Source: Arthrobacter sp. RIT-PI-e | GTDB taxonomy: Bacteria > Actinomycetota > Actinomycetes > Actinomycetales > Micrococcaceae | DNA length: 32,566 nt | Assembly: GCF_001187915.1 (NCBI RefSeq) | Contig: NZ_LGIU01000077.1 | Location: 1 to 32,566, forward strand | Direction of reading: 5' to 3' | Part shown: positions 24,286 to 31,743 of the stretch, one piece after another | Numbering within the stretch: position 1 is the stretch's first letter | How the letters are laid out: every line of letters starts with the position of its first letter | Made by a program: the position numbers and the translations under genes | Notes under the pieces: generated by a model | Databases searched by the model: none | What the model was told of the DNA's origin: nothing | The model's input: the letters and a program-made list of their open reading frames with translations, nothing else

Positions 24286-24744
24286 TCAGCCGGTGGTGCC
24301 GGCGGCGAGTGCTGCCCGGAGGGCCACGAGGATGGGACGGTCGGCCGCGATCCACGGCAGCGCCTCCACCTCCCCGGGCTCCGCCAGTGGCACCCAGCGC
24401 AGATCGTCGTGGTCCTGCAGGGGCGCCGGCTCTCCCTCCGTGATCTCCGCGAACCAGACCCGCATGGCGGCGGTCCCGTTCAGCGGCCAGCCCTGCAGGT
24501 GGGGACCGGCGATCTCCGCACCGAGCCGCACGCGGATCCCCAGCTCCTCCTCCAGCTCGCGGACGACGGCGTCCTCACAGTACTCACCCGGCTCCACCTT
24601 GCCCCCGGGGAACTCCCACTGACCCGCCAGCTGCGGAGGGGCCGAACGCCGGGCCACCAGGAGGCGGGCGGGGCGGGTCAGGGAGTCGAGGACGGCCGCA
24701 CCGACGATCTGCCGGGGCCGCCCGGGTGCGGTAGGAATGGTCAT
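24286..24744 (-). CDS. Nudix hydrolase, MutT-like
   Basis: 152 residues. A full Nudix box is present at about residues 48-70 (GKVEPGEYCEDAVVRELEEELGI), with the metal-binding REL-EE-LG core intact, in the setting WEFPGGK that is typical of MutT. Such enzymes hydrolyse 8-oxo-dGTP or other nucleoside diphosphate derivatives; whether this one guards the nucleotide pool or cleaves another substrate cannot be told. The ATG at 24744 has TAGACT 7 nt upstream. It is followed on the same strand by pcp after 99 bp in which I see no feature beyond the pcp -10 box. Confidence 0.92.
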   Translation of the reverse strand: MTIPTAPGRPRQIVGAAVLDSLTRPARLLVARRSAPPQLAGQWEFPGGKVEPGEYCEDAVVRELEEELGIRVRLGAEIAGPHLQGWPLNGTAAMRVWFAEITEGEPAPLQDHDDLRWVPLAEPGEVEALPWIAADRPILVALRAALAAGTTG

Positions 24745-24751
24745 CCTGATG

Positions 24752-24757
24752 AGTCTA
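24752..24757 (-). promoter_or_regulatory. -10 box of the Nudix gene (leaderless type)
   Basis: TAGACT on the minus strand, 7 nt before the ATG, placing the transcript start at the start codon. No convincing -35. Confidence 0.45.
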
Positions 24758-24771
24758 TGCGTGCGCGCGGA

Positions 24772-25008
24772 TCAACTCTCCTCGGGTGCCGGGGCGTCGA
24801 ACTCCTGGTGCTCGGGGTCGAAGCCCTCGCGGTAACGACCGTCAGGGCTCACGCCCGGCACATGCTGCCCGGCATTGAGCGCGGTGGACGTGAAACCGTC
24901 CTCGGAGAACTCGGCGGCACTCTCCGCCCCGGGCTCCTCCGGCAGGTTGATGTCGTCGCGCAGGTGCTCGCTCGCGGGGAGTTCGGAGGGGTGCGGTGTC
25001 CAGCTCAT
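24772..25008 (-). CDS. Small acidic protein, function unknown
   Basis: 78 residues, rich in Glu, Asp and Pro, without hydrophobic stretches; a soluble and probably flexible protein. It starts MSWTPHPSELP and ends with an acidic tail (EHQEFDAPAPEES). No domain recognised. The ATG at 25008 has a G-rich, weak ribosome site. It lies 27 bp upstream of the Nudix gene on the same strand. The sensible amino-acid composition supports coding, but the evidence is moderate. Confidence 0.6.
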   Translation of the reverse strand: MSWTPHPSELPASEHLRDDINLPEEPGAESAAEFSEDGFTSTALNAGQHVPGVSPDGRYREGFDPEHQEFDAPAPEES

Positions 25009-25151
25009 CCCCCGATCCCATCAGACGGGCACCGGATTGGCCACCCGCCCCGGAGCACACGGACCGGCTGGACGGCGGGGCCTCGACGCGGCAGGGCCGT
25101 CCGCCGTCGGGGCACCGGCCACCCGGAACCCGACCGCTGCTCACCATCATC

Positions 25152-25278
25152 TAGGCTGGGAGGGAACGACGGCGTCGCCTGCCGCCGTCCCGCTCCGTTT
25201 CGAGCCGTGGACCGTCCGCTCCGGACACCCGGCGGCAGGGTCGACCGCTCCCGACCATCCTCCGCCGCTAGGACAGCC
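25152..25278 (+). promoter_or_regulatory. Promoter and leader of the MFS gene
   Basis: TAGGCT (25152-25157) is a -10-like box. A hairpin GACGGCG (25168-25174) with CGCCGTC (25183-25189) and an 8-nt loop sits at the start of the resulting leader of about 115 nt. No -35 box is clear. The remaining bases up to 25278 show nothing else recognisable. Confidence 0.3.
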
Positions 25279-26571
25279 ATGACCACCCCCGCTCCCCCGC
25301 CACCTCCGTCCCGCCCCCTCTCGGGGCGTCGGCTGAACCTCGCCATCGCGGCCCTGGCCGTCGGCGGGTTCGCCATCGGCACCACGGAGTTCACCATCAT
25401 GGGGCTCCTCGAGGAGATGCGCACCGACCTCGGCGTCGACTACGCGCAGGGCGGTCACGTCATCTCCGCCTACGCCCTCGGCGTGGTGGTCGGCGCTCCG
25501 GTCCTCGCGACCCTGGGTGCCAAGAAGCCGCAGCGCACGGTGGCCCTGGCGCTCATGCTGGTCATCACCCTCGCCAACCTCTCGTCCTACTTCGCCTCGG
25601 GCTTCGGCTGGATGCTCGTATCACGCTTCCTGTCGGGTCTGCCGCACGGGGCGTACTTCGGCGTCGCCGCCGTCATCGCGGCGACCCTGGCCGACCCCGC
25701 CAAGCGCGGCCGGGCCATCTCCATGGTGATGCTCGGACTCAGCATCGCGAACGTTCTCGGCGTGCCCTTCGCGACCTGGCTCGGGCAGCAGTTCGGCTGG
25801 CGCTCGATGTTCCTGCTCGTGGGCGTCATCGGACTCGGGACGCTGGTCCTGATCCGGATCTTCGTACCGTCGGTCCCGGTCCGGCCCGGCGCGAGCATCC
25901 GGGCGGAACTGGGAGCCCTGCGGCGCCCGCAGCTCTGGATGACCCTGCTCATCGGGATCGTCGGCTTCGGCGGCTTCTTCGCCGTCTACTCCTACATCTC
26001 ACCGATCATGACGGAGGTCGCGGGACTGCGGGCCGCCCTCCTGCCGCTCGTCGTCGCGCTGTACGGCATGGGGATGGTGGTGGGCAACGTCCTGGGCGGA
26101 CGGCTCGCGGACCGCTCCGTCATGGGCAGCATCCGCGCCGTCATGGGGGCCATCGTCGTGATCCTGCTGGTCTTCCCCCTGGCCGCCACGACGCCGTGCT
26201 CGGCGTGCCTGTTCGTCTTCCTCGTCGGGACGAGCGGGTCGATGCTGATCCCGCCGCTCCAGGCCCGGCTCCTGGACGTCGCCCCGGGCGCTCCGTCCCT
26301 CGCCTCGTCGATGAACCACTCGGCGCTCAACACCGCGAATGCACTCGGGGCCTCGGTGGGCGGAGCGGTCATCACCGCGGGGTGGGGCTTCACCTCACCG
26401 GCCCTGGTCGGTGCGGGGCTGGCCGTGCTCGGTCTCGGCGTGGCGGTCGTGAGTTCCCGCATGGATCGTCGAGATGCCCAGTCCATGCAGGACGGGCTGC
26501 CCGGAGGGTCCGACGACGCCCCCGGGTCGTCCGTCGCGACCGCCGGATCGCGCAGCAGCGGATCACGCTGA
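25279..26571 (+). CDS. MFS transporter, DHA1 type (AraJ/PbuE-like)
   Basis: 430 residues with about twelve hydrophobic helices. The first helix carries AIGTTEFTIMGLL, typical of the COG2814-type exporters (sugar, purine or drug efflux). The loop between helices 2 and 3 reads LGAKKPQRTVAL, a variant of the MFS motif A. The C-terminal 40 residues are polar and Gly/Ser-rich. The ATG at 25279 (MTTPAPPPPPSRPL) is the natural start; the open frame extends upstream as an artefact of GC bias. Substrate unknown. It is convergent with trmH. Confidence 0.92.
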   Translation: MTTPAPPPPPSRPLSGRRLNLAIAALAVGGFAIGTTEFTIMGLLEEMRTDLGVDYAQGGHVISAYALGVVVGAPVLATLGAKKPQRTVALALMLVITLANLSSYFASGFGWMLVSRFLSGLPHGAYFGVAAVIAATLADPAKRGRAISMVMLGLSIANVLGVPFATWLGQQFGWRSMFLLVGVIGLGTLVLIRIFVPSVPVRPGASIRAELGALRRPQLWMTLLIGIVGFGGFFAVYSYISPIMTEVAGLRAALLPLVVALYGMGMVVGNVLGGRLADRSVMGSIRAVMGAIVVILLVFPLAATTPCSACLFVFLVGTSGSMLIPPLQARLLDVAPGAPSLASSMNHSALNTANALGASVGGAVITAGWGFTSPALVGAGLAVLGLGVAVVSSRMDRRDAQSMQDGLPGGSDDAPGSSVATAGSRSSGSR

Positions 26572-26620
26572 CCCGCCGGGGCGGACCGGCCTGCGAGCCT
26601 GCCCAGGGCGCCCGGGCGGG
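26572..26620. terminator. Stem-loop between the MFS gene and trmH
   Basis: CCCGCCGGGGCG (26572-26583) pairs with CGCCCGGGCGGG (26609-26620) with one mismatch in twelve, around a 25-nt loop, starting right after the MFS stop. It would serve both convergent genes. Confidence 0.6.
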
Positions 26621-26622
26621 TG

Positions 26623-27618
26623 TCAGTCCCTGCGCTGCGCCCGGGCGGAGGCGTACAGGCAGACCGTCGCCGCGGTTCCGACGTTGAGGCTCTCGGCCCT
26701 GCCGTAGATCGGGACGGCCACCTGCGCGTCGGCGGAGGCGGAGACCTCATGGGGCAGACCCTGGGCCTCGTTCCCGAACAGCCACGCCGTCGGGTGCTCC
26801 AGGTGTACGCCCTCGTTCCCGTCGTGGGGCGCGCGCGGTGCGTGCCCCACGGCAGGTCCCGCGTCACGATCGGCCGAAACCGGTGTCGTCGGCCCCGGAA
26901 CCCGCGAACGATCGGGCTGCGGGCTGCCTACCCCGGCGCGCCGGGCGGCACCGGCGTCCTGCAGGTCGTCGAGACTCGTGGACCCGTAGCCGTCGGCGGC
27001 CAGGACGGTCAGCCCGGCGGAGCGCAGGCGCTCGTGAAGGTCGTCGAGGTCGGCGCCGATGACGAGGGGCAGGTGGAAGAGGGACCCCACCGTGGAGCGC
27101 ACCGTCTTGGGGTTGTAGGGGTCCACGCTCGCACTGGTCAGGATGACCGCATCGGCACCGGCGGAGTCGGCTGCACGGATGATCGTGCCGGCGTTCCCCG
27201 GATCGCGCACCTCCACGAGCACGGCCACGAGGCGCGGACGTGCGGCGAGCACGTCGTCGAGCGTGCTGTCCACGAAGCGACAGACCGCGATGAAACCCTG
27301 CGGGGTCACCGTCGAGGACATCGCCGCCAGGACGTCGGGGGTGACCGGCCGGACCGGAGGGGTGTCGTCGGCGGCCAGCAGCTCGACGATGTCCGGATGA
27401 CGCTCGAGCGCCTCGGGAGTGGCGTACACGTCGACGACCACGCCGGCGTCGTGCTGCCGGTGCAGCCGGAGCGCCTCGCGGACCGCCTGGGGACCTTCCG
27501 CGAGGAACTCACGGCGCCTGGAACGCGACGGACGCCCGGCCAGGCGTGCCACCTCCTTCACCCGGTCCGCCTGGGTGTTGGTCATCAGTGGCGCCCGGGG
27601 GCGTCCGTTCACGGTCAT
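26623..27618 (-). CDS. TrmH/SpoU-family RNA 2'-O-methyltransferase
   Basis: 331 residues. An N-terminal substrate-binding domain (about 10-115) precedes a SPOUT domain with all three motifs: VRDPGNAGTIIRAADSAGA (about 137-155), AWLFGNEAQGL (278-288) and VPIYGRAESLNVGTAA (302-317), which form the knotted SAM site. It methylates the ribose of an rRNA or tRNA nucleotide; the gene lies directly downstream of rplT, as in many actinobacteria. Between residues about 220 and 275 an unusual Pro/Gly/Asp-rich, probably disordered insertion interrupts the SPOUT domain. The start may be the ATG at 27618 or the later one at residue 12 (MTNTQADRVK); neither has a clear ribosome site. Confidence 0.93.
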   Translation of the reverse strand: MTVNGRPRAPLMTNTQADRVKEVARLAGRPSRSRRREFLAEGPQAVREALRLHRQHDAGVVVDVYATPEALERHPDIVELLAADDTPPVRPVTPDVLAAMSSTVTPQGFIAVCRFVDSTLDDVLAARPRLVAVLVEVRDPGNAGTIIRAADSAGADAVILTSASVDPYNPKTVRSTVGSLFHLPLVIGADLDDLHERLRSAGLTVLAADGYGSTSLDDLQDAGAARRAGVGSPQPDRSRVPGPTTPVSADRDAGPAVGHAPRAPHDGNEGVHLEHPTAWLFGNEAQGLPHEVSASADAQVAVPIYGRAESLNVGTAATVCLYASARAQRRD

Positions 27619-27664
27619 GGTCGTATCGGCGGTGCGGGCACGATGCCCGCGAGGGCCGTGGGCC

Positions 27665-28054
27665 CTAGGCCGAGGCCTTGACCGGCGCCGAGGTGTCGGC
27701 GGGCAGGGCGTTCTTGGCCAGCTGCACCAGCGCGGCGAAGGCAGCGCCGTCGGTGACGGCGAGGTCCGCGAGCATCCGGCGGTCGACCTGGATGTCGGCC
27801 GCCTTCAGGCCCTGGATGAGGCGGTTGTAGGTCAGGCCGTTGGCGCGGGACGCAGCGTTGATGCGCTGGATCCAGAGGCGGCGGAAGTCGCCCTTGCGCT
27901 TGCGGCGGTCGCCGTAGCTGTAGACGAACGAGTGGAGCAGCTGCTCCTTCGCCTTGCGGTACAGGCGCGAACGCTGCCCGCGGTAACCCTTGGCTCGTTC
28001 CAGGACGACCCGACGCTTCTTGTGGGCATTGACTGCCCGCTTCACACGTGCCAC
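27665..28054 (-). CDS. rplT: Ribosomal protein L20
   Basis: 129 residues. The very basic N-terminus ([14 protein letters not shown]) and the globular RNA-binding part ([21 protein letters not shown] is characteristic) are complete, with a slightly longer Ala-rich C-terminus than in E. coli. L20 is needed for early 50S assembly and represses its own operon in several bacteria. The start is GTG at 28054, 7 nt behind AAAGGAG. Confidence 0.98.
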   Translation of the reverse strand: MARVKRAVNAHKKRRVVLERAKGYRGQRSRLYRKAKEQLLHSFVYSYGDRRKRKGDFRRLWIQRINAASRANGLTYNRLIQGLKAADIQVDRRMLADLAVTDGAAFAALVQLAKNALPADTSAPVKASA

Positions 28055-28149
28055 GTGCGTACTCCTTTGATTGTTCTTCGGTCACGGCTCTCCGCCGCAG
28101 CGCTGCATCGGGGAGGATGCCCGCGCTTGCCCGAGGGGTGGATTGGTGG

Positions 28150-28344
28150 TCAGACGCCCAGCATCTTCTTGATCGTCTTGGTGTCGGCCTTGGCGACGAT
28201 CTTGTCGCCGGCGAGGCGACGCGTCAGCGTCGAGGACTTGTGCTCGAGGTAGTGGCGGCGGTTGGCCTGCTGGCGCTTGAGCTTGCCGCTACCGGTGAGC
28301 TTGAAGCGCTTCTTGGCGCCGCTGTGGGTCTTCATCTTCGGCAT
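28150..28344 (-). CDS. rpmI: Ribosomal protein L35
   Basis: 64 residues, full length. Starts [15 protein letters not shown] and contains the usual basic core ending [30 protein letters not shown] lies 10 nt before the ATG. Placed between infC and rplT with 95-bp gaps on each side, the classical operon order. Confidence 0.98.
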   Translation of the reverse strand: MPKMKTHSGAKKRFKLTGSGKLKRQQANRRHYLEHKSSTLTRRLAGDKIVAKADTKTIKKMLGV

Positions 28345-28391
28345 GGGAACCGATCTCCTTCTGATAGCCGGGGCGGATGCACCCGGAGTTC

Positions 28392-28408
28392 GGCACCTCG
28401 ACGGTGCC
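28392..28408 (-). promoter_or_regulatory. Stem-loop in the infC-rpmI gap
   Basis: GGCACC and GGTGCC form a perfect 6-bp stem with a 5-nt loop upstream of rpmI. In E. coli, L20 represses translation by binding RNA in this gap; whether this hairpin has that role is unknown. Confidence 0.35.
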
Positions 28409-28439
28409 TGCTGGTTGTTCGGTCGTACCCGGGGAGGAG

Positions 28440-29537
28440 CTAGTCCGAGCTCCCGGGCTTGGGGCGGCCGGCCGGGCTCCTGGGGGGAGCCGTACGTCCG
28501 GCAGGTTTCGGTGTCGCCGAGGGCTTGGGCGCTCCCGGCTTCGGCATGGCCGAGGGCTTGGCCGTCACCGGTGGCTTCGGCGCCGCTGCCGGTGTAGGTG
28601 CGGTGACCGGAGCGTTCTCCGCCGGAGCTGTCGGAGCCGTGGGCGCCGACTGCCTGGCCGGTGCGGCCGAGCGTGCAGCAGCAGGGCGTCCGTCCGTCGT
28701 CCGCGGGCTCGTCGAGCGAGGGGCCGACGACGTACGGGCGGGTGCGGTCCTCGGGGCAGCGGCAGCCTGCGGCTGCTCCGCCTCGACCACCGCGGGTGCG
28801 GGTGCCTCCGGCGCAGCGGGCGCCGGAGCTGCCTCCACGGGGGCCTCCGGCTCGCTCCGGATGGAGTAGCCCTCCGGCAGCAGGTCCGCCAGCGACTGCG
28901 TCAGCGGTGCGTTGCCGGCACCGGAGGTGTCGACCCGCGGCGGCGCCTCGCCGTTCTTGGCGGCTTCGTTGGCGGCCTTCGCCTCGGCGCGCTGCGTCTC
29001 GCGGCGTGCCTCGGCCTTCGCCTCGGCCTTGTTCTTCGTGGGACCGATGACCATCACCATGTTGCGCCCGTCGATGCGGGGTGAGGACTCGACGATGCCG
29101 ACCTCGGCGACGTCCTCGGCGAACTTCTGGAGGAGGCGGATACCCATCTCGGGTCGCTGCTGCTCACGTCCGCGGAACTGGATCATGGCCTTGACCTTGT
29201 CACCGGCACCGAGGAAGCGCACGGCGTGCCCACGCTTCGTCTCGTAGTCGTGCGTGTCGATCTTGAGCCGGAAGCGGATCTCCTTCAGCACGGTGTTCGT
29301 CTGGTTCTTGCGCGCCTCGCGCGCCTTCACGGCCGCTTCGTACTTGTACTTACCAAAATCCATGAGCTTGGCCACCGGAGGCTTGGCCTGCGGTGCCACC
29401 TCGACAAGATCCAGGTCGGACTCGGCGGCGAGTCGGAGGGCGTCCTCGATACGGACGATCCCTACCTGTTCGCCGGCAGGACCGACCAACCGCACCTCGG
29501 GGACGCGGATACGATCATTGATTCTTGGCTCGCTAAT
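28440..29537 (-). CDS. infC: Translation initiation factor IF-3 with a long C-terminal tail, AUU start
   Basis: 365 residues if translation begins at ATT (29537). The N-terminal domain ([19 protein letters not shown]), the linker helix rich in Lys and Arg, and the C-terminal domain ([30 protein letters not shown]) span about 1-170 and are complete. Beyond them lies a tail of about 195 residues, first helical and charged ([18 protein letters not shown]), then Ala/Pro-rich with repeated PKP units; most IF-3 proteins end near residue 180. IF-3 prevents premature 50S joining and proofreads the start codon, and its rare AUU start allows it to limit its own synthesis. AGGAG stands 6 nt before the ATT; the earlier in-frame GTG at 29573 has no ribosome site. 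First gene of infC-rpmI-rplT. Confidence 0.95.
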   Translation of the reverse strand: MSEPRINDRIRVPEVRLVGPAGEQVGIVRIEDALRLAAESDLDLVEVAPQAKPPVAKLMDFGKYKYEAAVKAREARKNQTNTVLKEIRFRLKIDTHDYETKRGHAVRFLGAGDKVKAMIQFRGREQQRPEMGIRLLQKFAEDVAEVGIVESSPRIDGRNMVMVIGPTKNKAEAKAEARRETQRAEAKAANEAAKNGEAPPRVDTSGAGNAPLTQSLADLLPEGYSIRSEPEAPVEAAPAPAAPEAPAPAVVEAEQPQAAAAPRTAPARTSSAPRSTSPRTTDGRPAAARSAAPARQSAPTAPTAPAENAPVTAPTPAAAPKPPVTAKPSAMPKPGAPKPSATPKPAGRTAPPRSPAGRPKPGSSD

Positions 29538-29548
29538 GTGTGACTCCT
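29535..29548 (-). promoter_or_regulatory. infC: infC ribosome site and AUU start codon
   Basis: On the minus strand AGGAG (29548-29544), six bases TCACAC, then ATT (29537-29535), which opens the conserved N-terminus of actinobacterial IF-3. The site decides the start over the upstream GTG and matches the autoregulatory AUU start known from other bacteria. Confidence 0.75.
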
Positions 29549-29585
29549 GTGGGTTCTCTGACCGGGACCGCACACCAACGGAAGA

Positions 29586-29670
29586 AGGCCTCCCATTGCA
29601 TGCGCAATCGAAGGCCTCGACAGCCGGCTCCTGACGACCCGTGGAAGCAGAGCTTCACCACGGGAGCCGG
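29586..29670 (-). ncRNA. Structured leader of the infC operon mRNA
   Basis: Two compound stem-loops. One has an outer stem CCGGCTC (29624-29630) with GAGCCGG (29664-29670) and an inner stem CCCGTGG-AAGC (from 29638) pairing with GCTT-CACCACGGG (to 29664) around a 3-nt loop. The other pairs two AGGCCT copies (29586-29591, 29612-29617) around ATTGC-ATGC-GCAAT (29595-29608). They lie 50-135 nt before the infC start. A promoter was not clearly found; TATGCT is a possible -10 on the minus strand near 29785. Suggestive of a cis-acting control element, unproven. Confidence 0.45.
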
Positions 29671-29829
29671 TGGTGCCGACCAGGAACCCGGACACCTGCA
29701 GTACGGCGGGGCCGTACCAGGCGAACGCGGGTGGGAGAGGACTCCGCTTGCGTACCGGCCCGCCACCGCACACTCCGCTGGAGCATAGTGAGTAACAGCG
29801 ACCGGTTGGTCTGTGCCAAGCTTACCAGT

Positions 29830-30273
29830 ATGAGCACCCCACAGGACAACTCGCACGACCTCCCCTCCGCTCCCCCGCGGCGGAGCTTCGCGGAGGAGCA
29901 GGAATCGGCCGCCGCAGCACCGGGCGCCGGGACGGAGGACGAGGTGCGTCAGCAGATGCGTGACATCTCGGAGGTCGCCGCGGGGGAGGTCATCGTGACC
30001 TCCGCGGTCCACCTGATGAGCGCGGCCGCCGTGAAGTGCGGCCTGGGGCACGAGGAGAACGCCGAGGAGCTCAAGGACCTGGACGAGGCACGCAAGCTCA
30101 TCATCGCCCTCGCCGGATTCGTGACCGCGGCGGCTCCCGAGATCGGCTCGCAGCACGCCGGCCCGTTGCGCGACGGACTGCGGTCGCTCCAGCTCGCGTT
30201 CCGTGAGGCGTCGATCATCCCCGACCCGCCCGGGAAGGGACCCGGGGAGAAGTACACCGGTCCCGTCAACTGA
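29830..30273 (+). CDS. DUF1844-family protein
   Basis: 147 residues. After about 40 polar residues comes the family core: VIVTSAVHLMSAAAVKCGLG, LDEARKLIIALAGFVTAAAP, GPLRDGLRSLQLAFREAS, and a terminal PGKGPGEKYTGPVN. The core helices are amphipathic rather than clear membrane spans. The function of the family is unknown; in actinobacteria it is regularly found next to infC, here divergent from it. The ATG at 29830 gives the natural N-terminus MSTPQDNS; the longer open frame from 29641 runs through the infC leader. No ribosome site is present, so translation may be leaderless. Confidence 0.9.
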   Translation: MSTPQDNSHDLPSAPPRRSFAEEQESAAAAPGAGTEDEVRQQMRDISEVAAGEVIVTSAVHLMSAAAVKCGLGHEENAEELKDLDEARKLIIALAGFVTAAAPEIGSQHAGPLRDGLRSLQLAFREASIIPDPPGKGPGEKYTGPVN

Positions 30274-30312
30274 CGCACGGGGACCCGACCCCCGCAGCGG
30301 AAGCGCAACGGA

Positions 30313-30333
30313 CCGCGCCGACGGTCGGCGCGG
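30313..30333. terminator. Stem-loop downstream of the DUF1844 gene
   Basis: CCGCGCCGA (30313-30321), loop CGG, TCGGCGCGG (30325-30333): a perfect 9-bp stem 40 nt after the stop at 30273. Confidence 0.55.
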
Positions 30334-30360
30334 CCCGTCCACGGTCGGGGCGGCCCGTCC
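30321..30360. repeat. Two tandem 20-bp repeats
   Basis: ACGGTCGGCGCGGCCCGTCC (30321-30340) is followed directly by a copy with one change (30341-30360), and a degenerate third start (ACGGGCGGGC) follows. A local duplication in the gap between two convergent genes. Confidence 0.75.
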
Positions 30361-30382
30361 ACGGGCGGGCCCCCTCGCCGGT

Positions 30383-30415
30383 CCCGGGGCCCGGTGACAC
30401 GGACCGGACCCCGGG
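30383..30415. terminator. Stem-loop terminator before the MFS gene end
   Basis: CCCGGGGCCCGGT (30383-30395) pairs with ACCGGACCCCGGG (30403-30415) with one mismatch, loop of 7 nt. It would terminate the minus-strand MFS transcript and back up the DUF1844 terminator. Confidence 0.65.
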
Positions 30416-30422
30416 CAGGGGA

Positions 30423-31721
30423 TCAGCTCCCCGCGGGTTCCCGGTCCCTCGTGGTGCCGGGTTCCGAGCCCCGCTGGGAGAGACCGGCGATCCCGATCAG
30501 CGCCGACACCACCCCCACCGCGGTGAAGCCTCCCCACGGCCCGATCGTGTCGATGAGGAAGCCCGCGAGCGGCGCACCGAGTGCGACGCCGGAGGTCAGC
30601 GCGGAGCCGTACCAGCCCATGGCCTCACCCCGCCGCTCCTCGGGGACGTGGTCGGCCACCTTCTCGGAGGCCGCGGAGAGCACCGGGGCGCAGAGCAGGC
30701 CGGGCGGGATCGAGAGCAGCGCCAGCGAGAGGGTGTCGTCCGCGAAGGCCATCGGGATCGTGAGGACCGCCAGGCCGAGCAGCAGCAATGCCGGTGGTAC
30801 GGGCCGGTGCAGCGCGCCGTACACGAGGCCCCCCACCACGGAGGCTGCACACCACGCCACGAACACCAGGCCGAGTCTGCTCTCCTCGCCCGCATGCTCC
30901 AGGGCGGCCACGATCCCCACCTCGGACCCCGAGAGCACCAGACCCGCCCCGCCGGCGACGGCCATCACCACCACCAGGGGCATGGTCACCCAGGGCACGG
31001 CAGTACGGATCCTCCGGCGCAGCGGCGCACGTGCCCCACGAGGCGAAGAGGGCCCGTCCTGGATCGCGATGAGATCCGCCGCCGCCTCGCCCACGCCGGC
31101 GGGCGCCGCTGCCGGAACGGTCCCGGACGACGGCAGCTGGCCCGAGCGGGGGGCCGGGGTGAACCACATGAGGAACAGCCCCGCGGCGGCCGTCGCCAGC
31201 CCCACCAGGGCGAGCCCGAGGACCGGGGAGGTCTGCGGGGCGCGCGCCCCGCCCCCGGGGGGGCCCGCCATGAAGACGACCTCCGTCGCGATCGCATCCA
31301 GGGGGAAGGCGGGGCGGCGGCGGGCACCGGCGACGAGCACACCGAGGGCCTGCCGGATGACGGAGAACGCGGGCAGCGGGAACAGCCCGCCGACCAGGGC
31401 GGCGACGAGCAGCCAGGGGCAGGGCCGGGGCGGGGCTCCCGTCCAGATCCCGGCCTCGGCGATGATCGGGGGGATCAGGGCCCTGCGCAGCCCCACGGTG
31501 TCGATCCGCCGCCCCCGCCAGGGCGCTCCCACAGCGATCCCGATGGTGAGGACCGCCGCCACTGCTCCGGCCGCCGCGTACCCGCGGTCCAGCGTCTGCA
31601 CCACGTGCAGGGTCAGCAGCACCCCGGCGGCGGAATGGGGGAAGCGGGCGACCATGCCCACGATCAGCAGCATGCGGACGGGCGGGATGCCCAGCAGGTC
31701 CCGGTAGACGGCGAAGTTCAC
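30423..31721 (-). CDS. MFS transporter
   Basis: 432 residues with about twelve helices, an AVYRDLLGIPPVRMLLIVGMVARFP start and a late loop HVPEERRGEAMGWYGSALTSG typical of drug-efflux-like MFS proteins. The start is GTG at 31721, 7 nt after AGGAAG and 22 nt after the SseB-family stop, so the two are likely co-transcribed; the open frame upstream of this is a shadow of the SseB gene. Residues about 96-163 look disturbed: stretches such as GAPPRPCPW, RRRPAFPLDA and MAGPPGGGARAPQTSP replace hydrophobic helix sequence, over DNA that is nearly all G+C. Substrate unknown. Confidence 0.88.
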   Translation of the reverse strand: MNFAVYRDLLGIPPVRMLLIVGMVARFPHSAAGVLLTLHVVQTLDRGYAAAGAVAAVLTIGIAVGAPWRGRRIDTVGLRRALIPPIIAEAGIWTGAPPRPCPWLLVAALVGGLFPLPAFSVIRQALGVLVAGARRRPAFPLDAIATEVVFMAGPPGGGARAPQTSPVLGLALVGLATAAAGLFLMWFTPAPRSGQLPSSGTVPAAAPAGVGEAAADLIAIQDGPSSPRGARAPLRRRIRTAVPWVTMPLVVVMAVAGGAGLVLSGSEVGIVAALEHAGEESRLGLVFVAWCAASVVGGLVYGALHRPVPPALLLLGLAVLTIPMAFADDTLSLALLSIPPGLLCAPVLSAASEKVADHVPEERRGEAMGWYGSALTSGVALGAPLAGFLIDTIGPWGGFTAVGVVSALIGIAGLSQRGSEPGTTRDREPAGS

Positions 31722-31743
31722 GATCGTTCTTCCTCCGCCCTCG

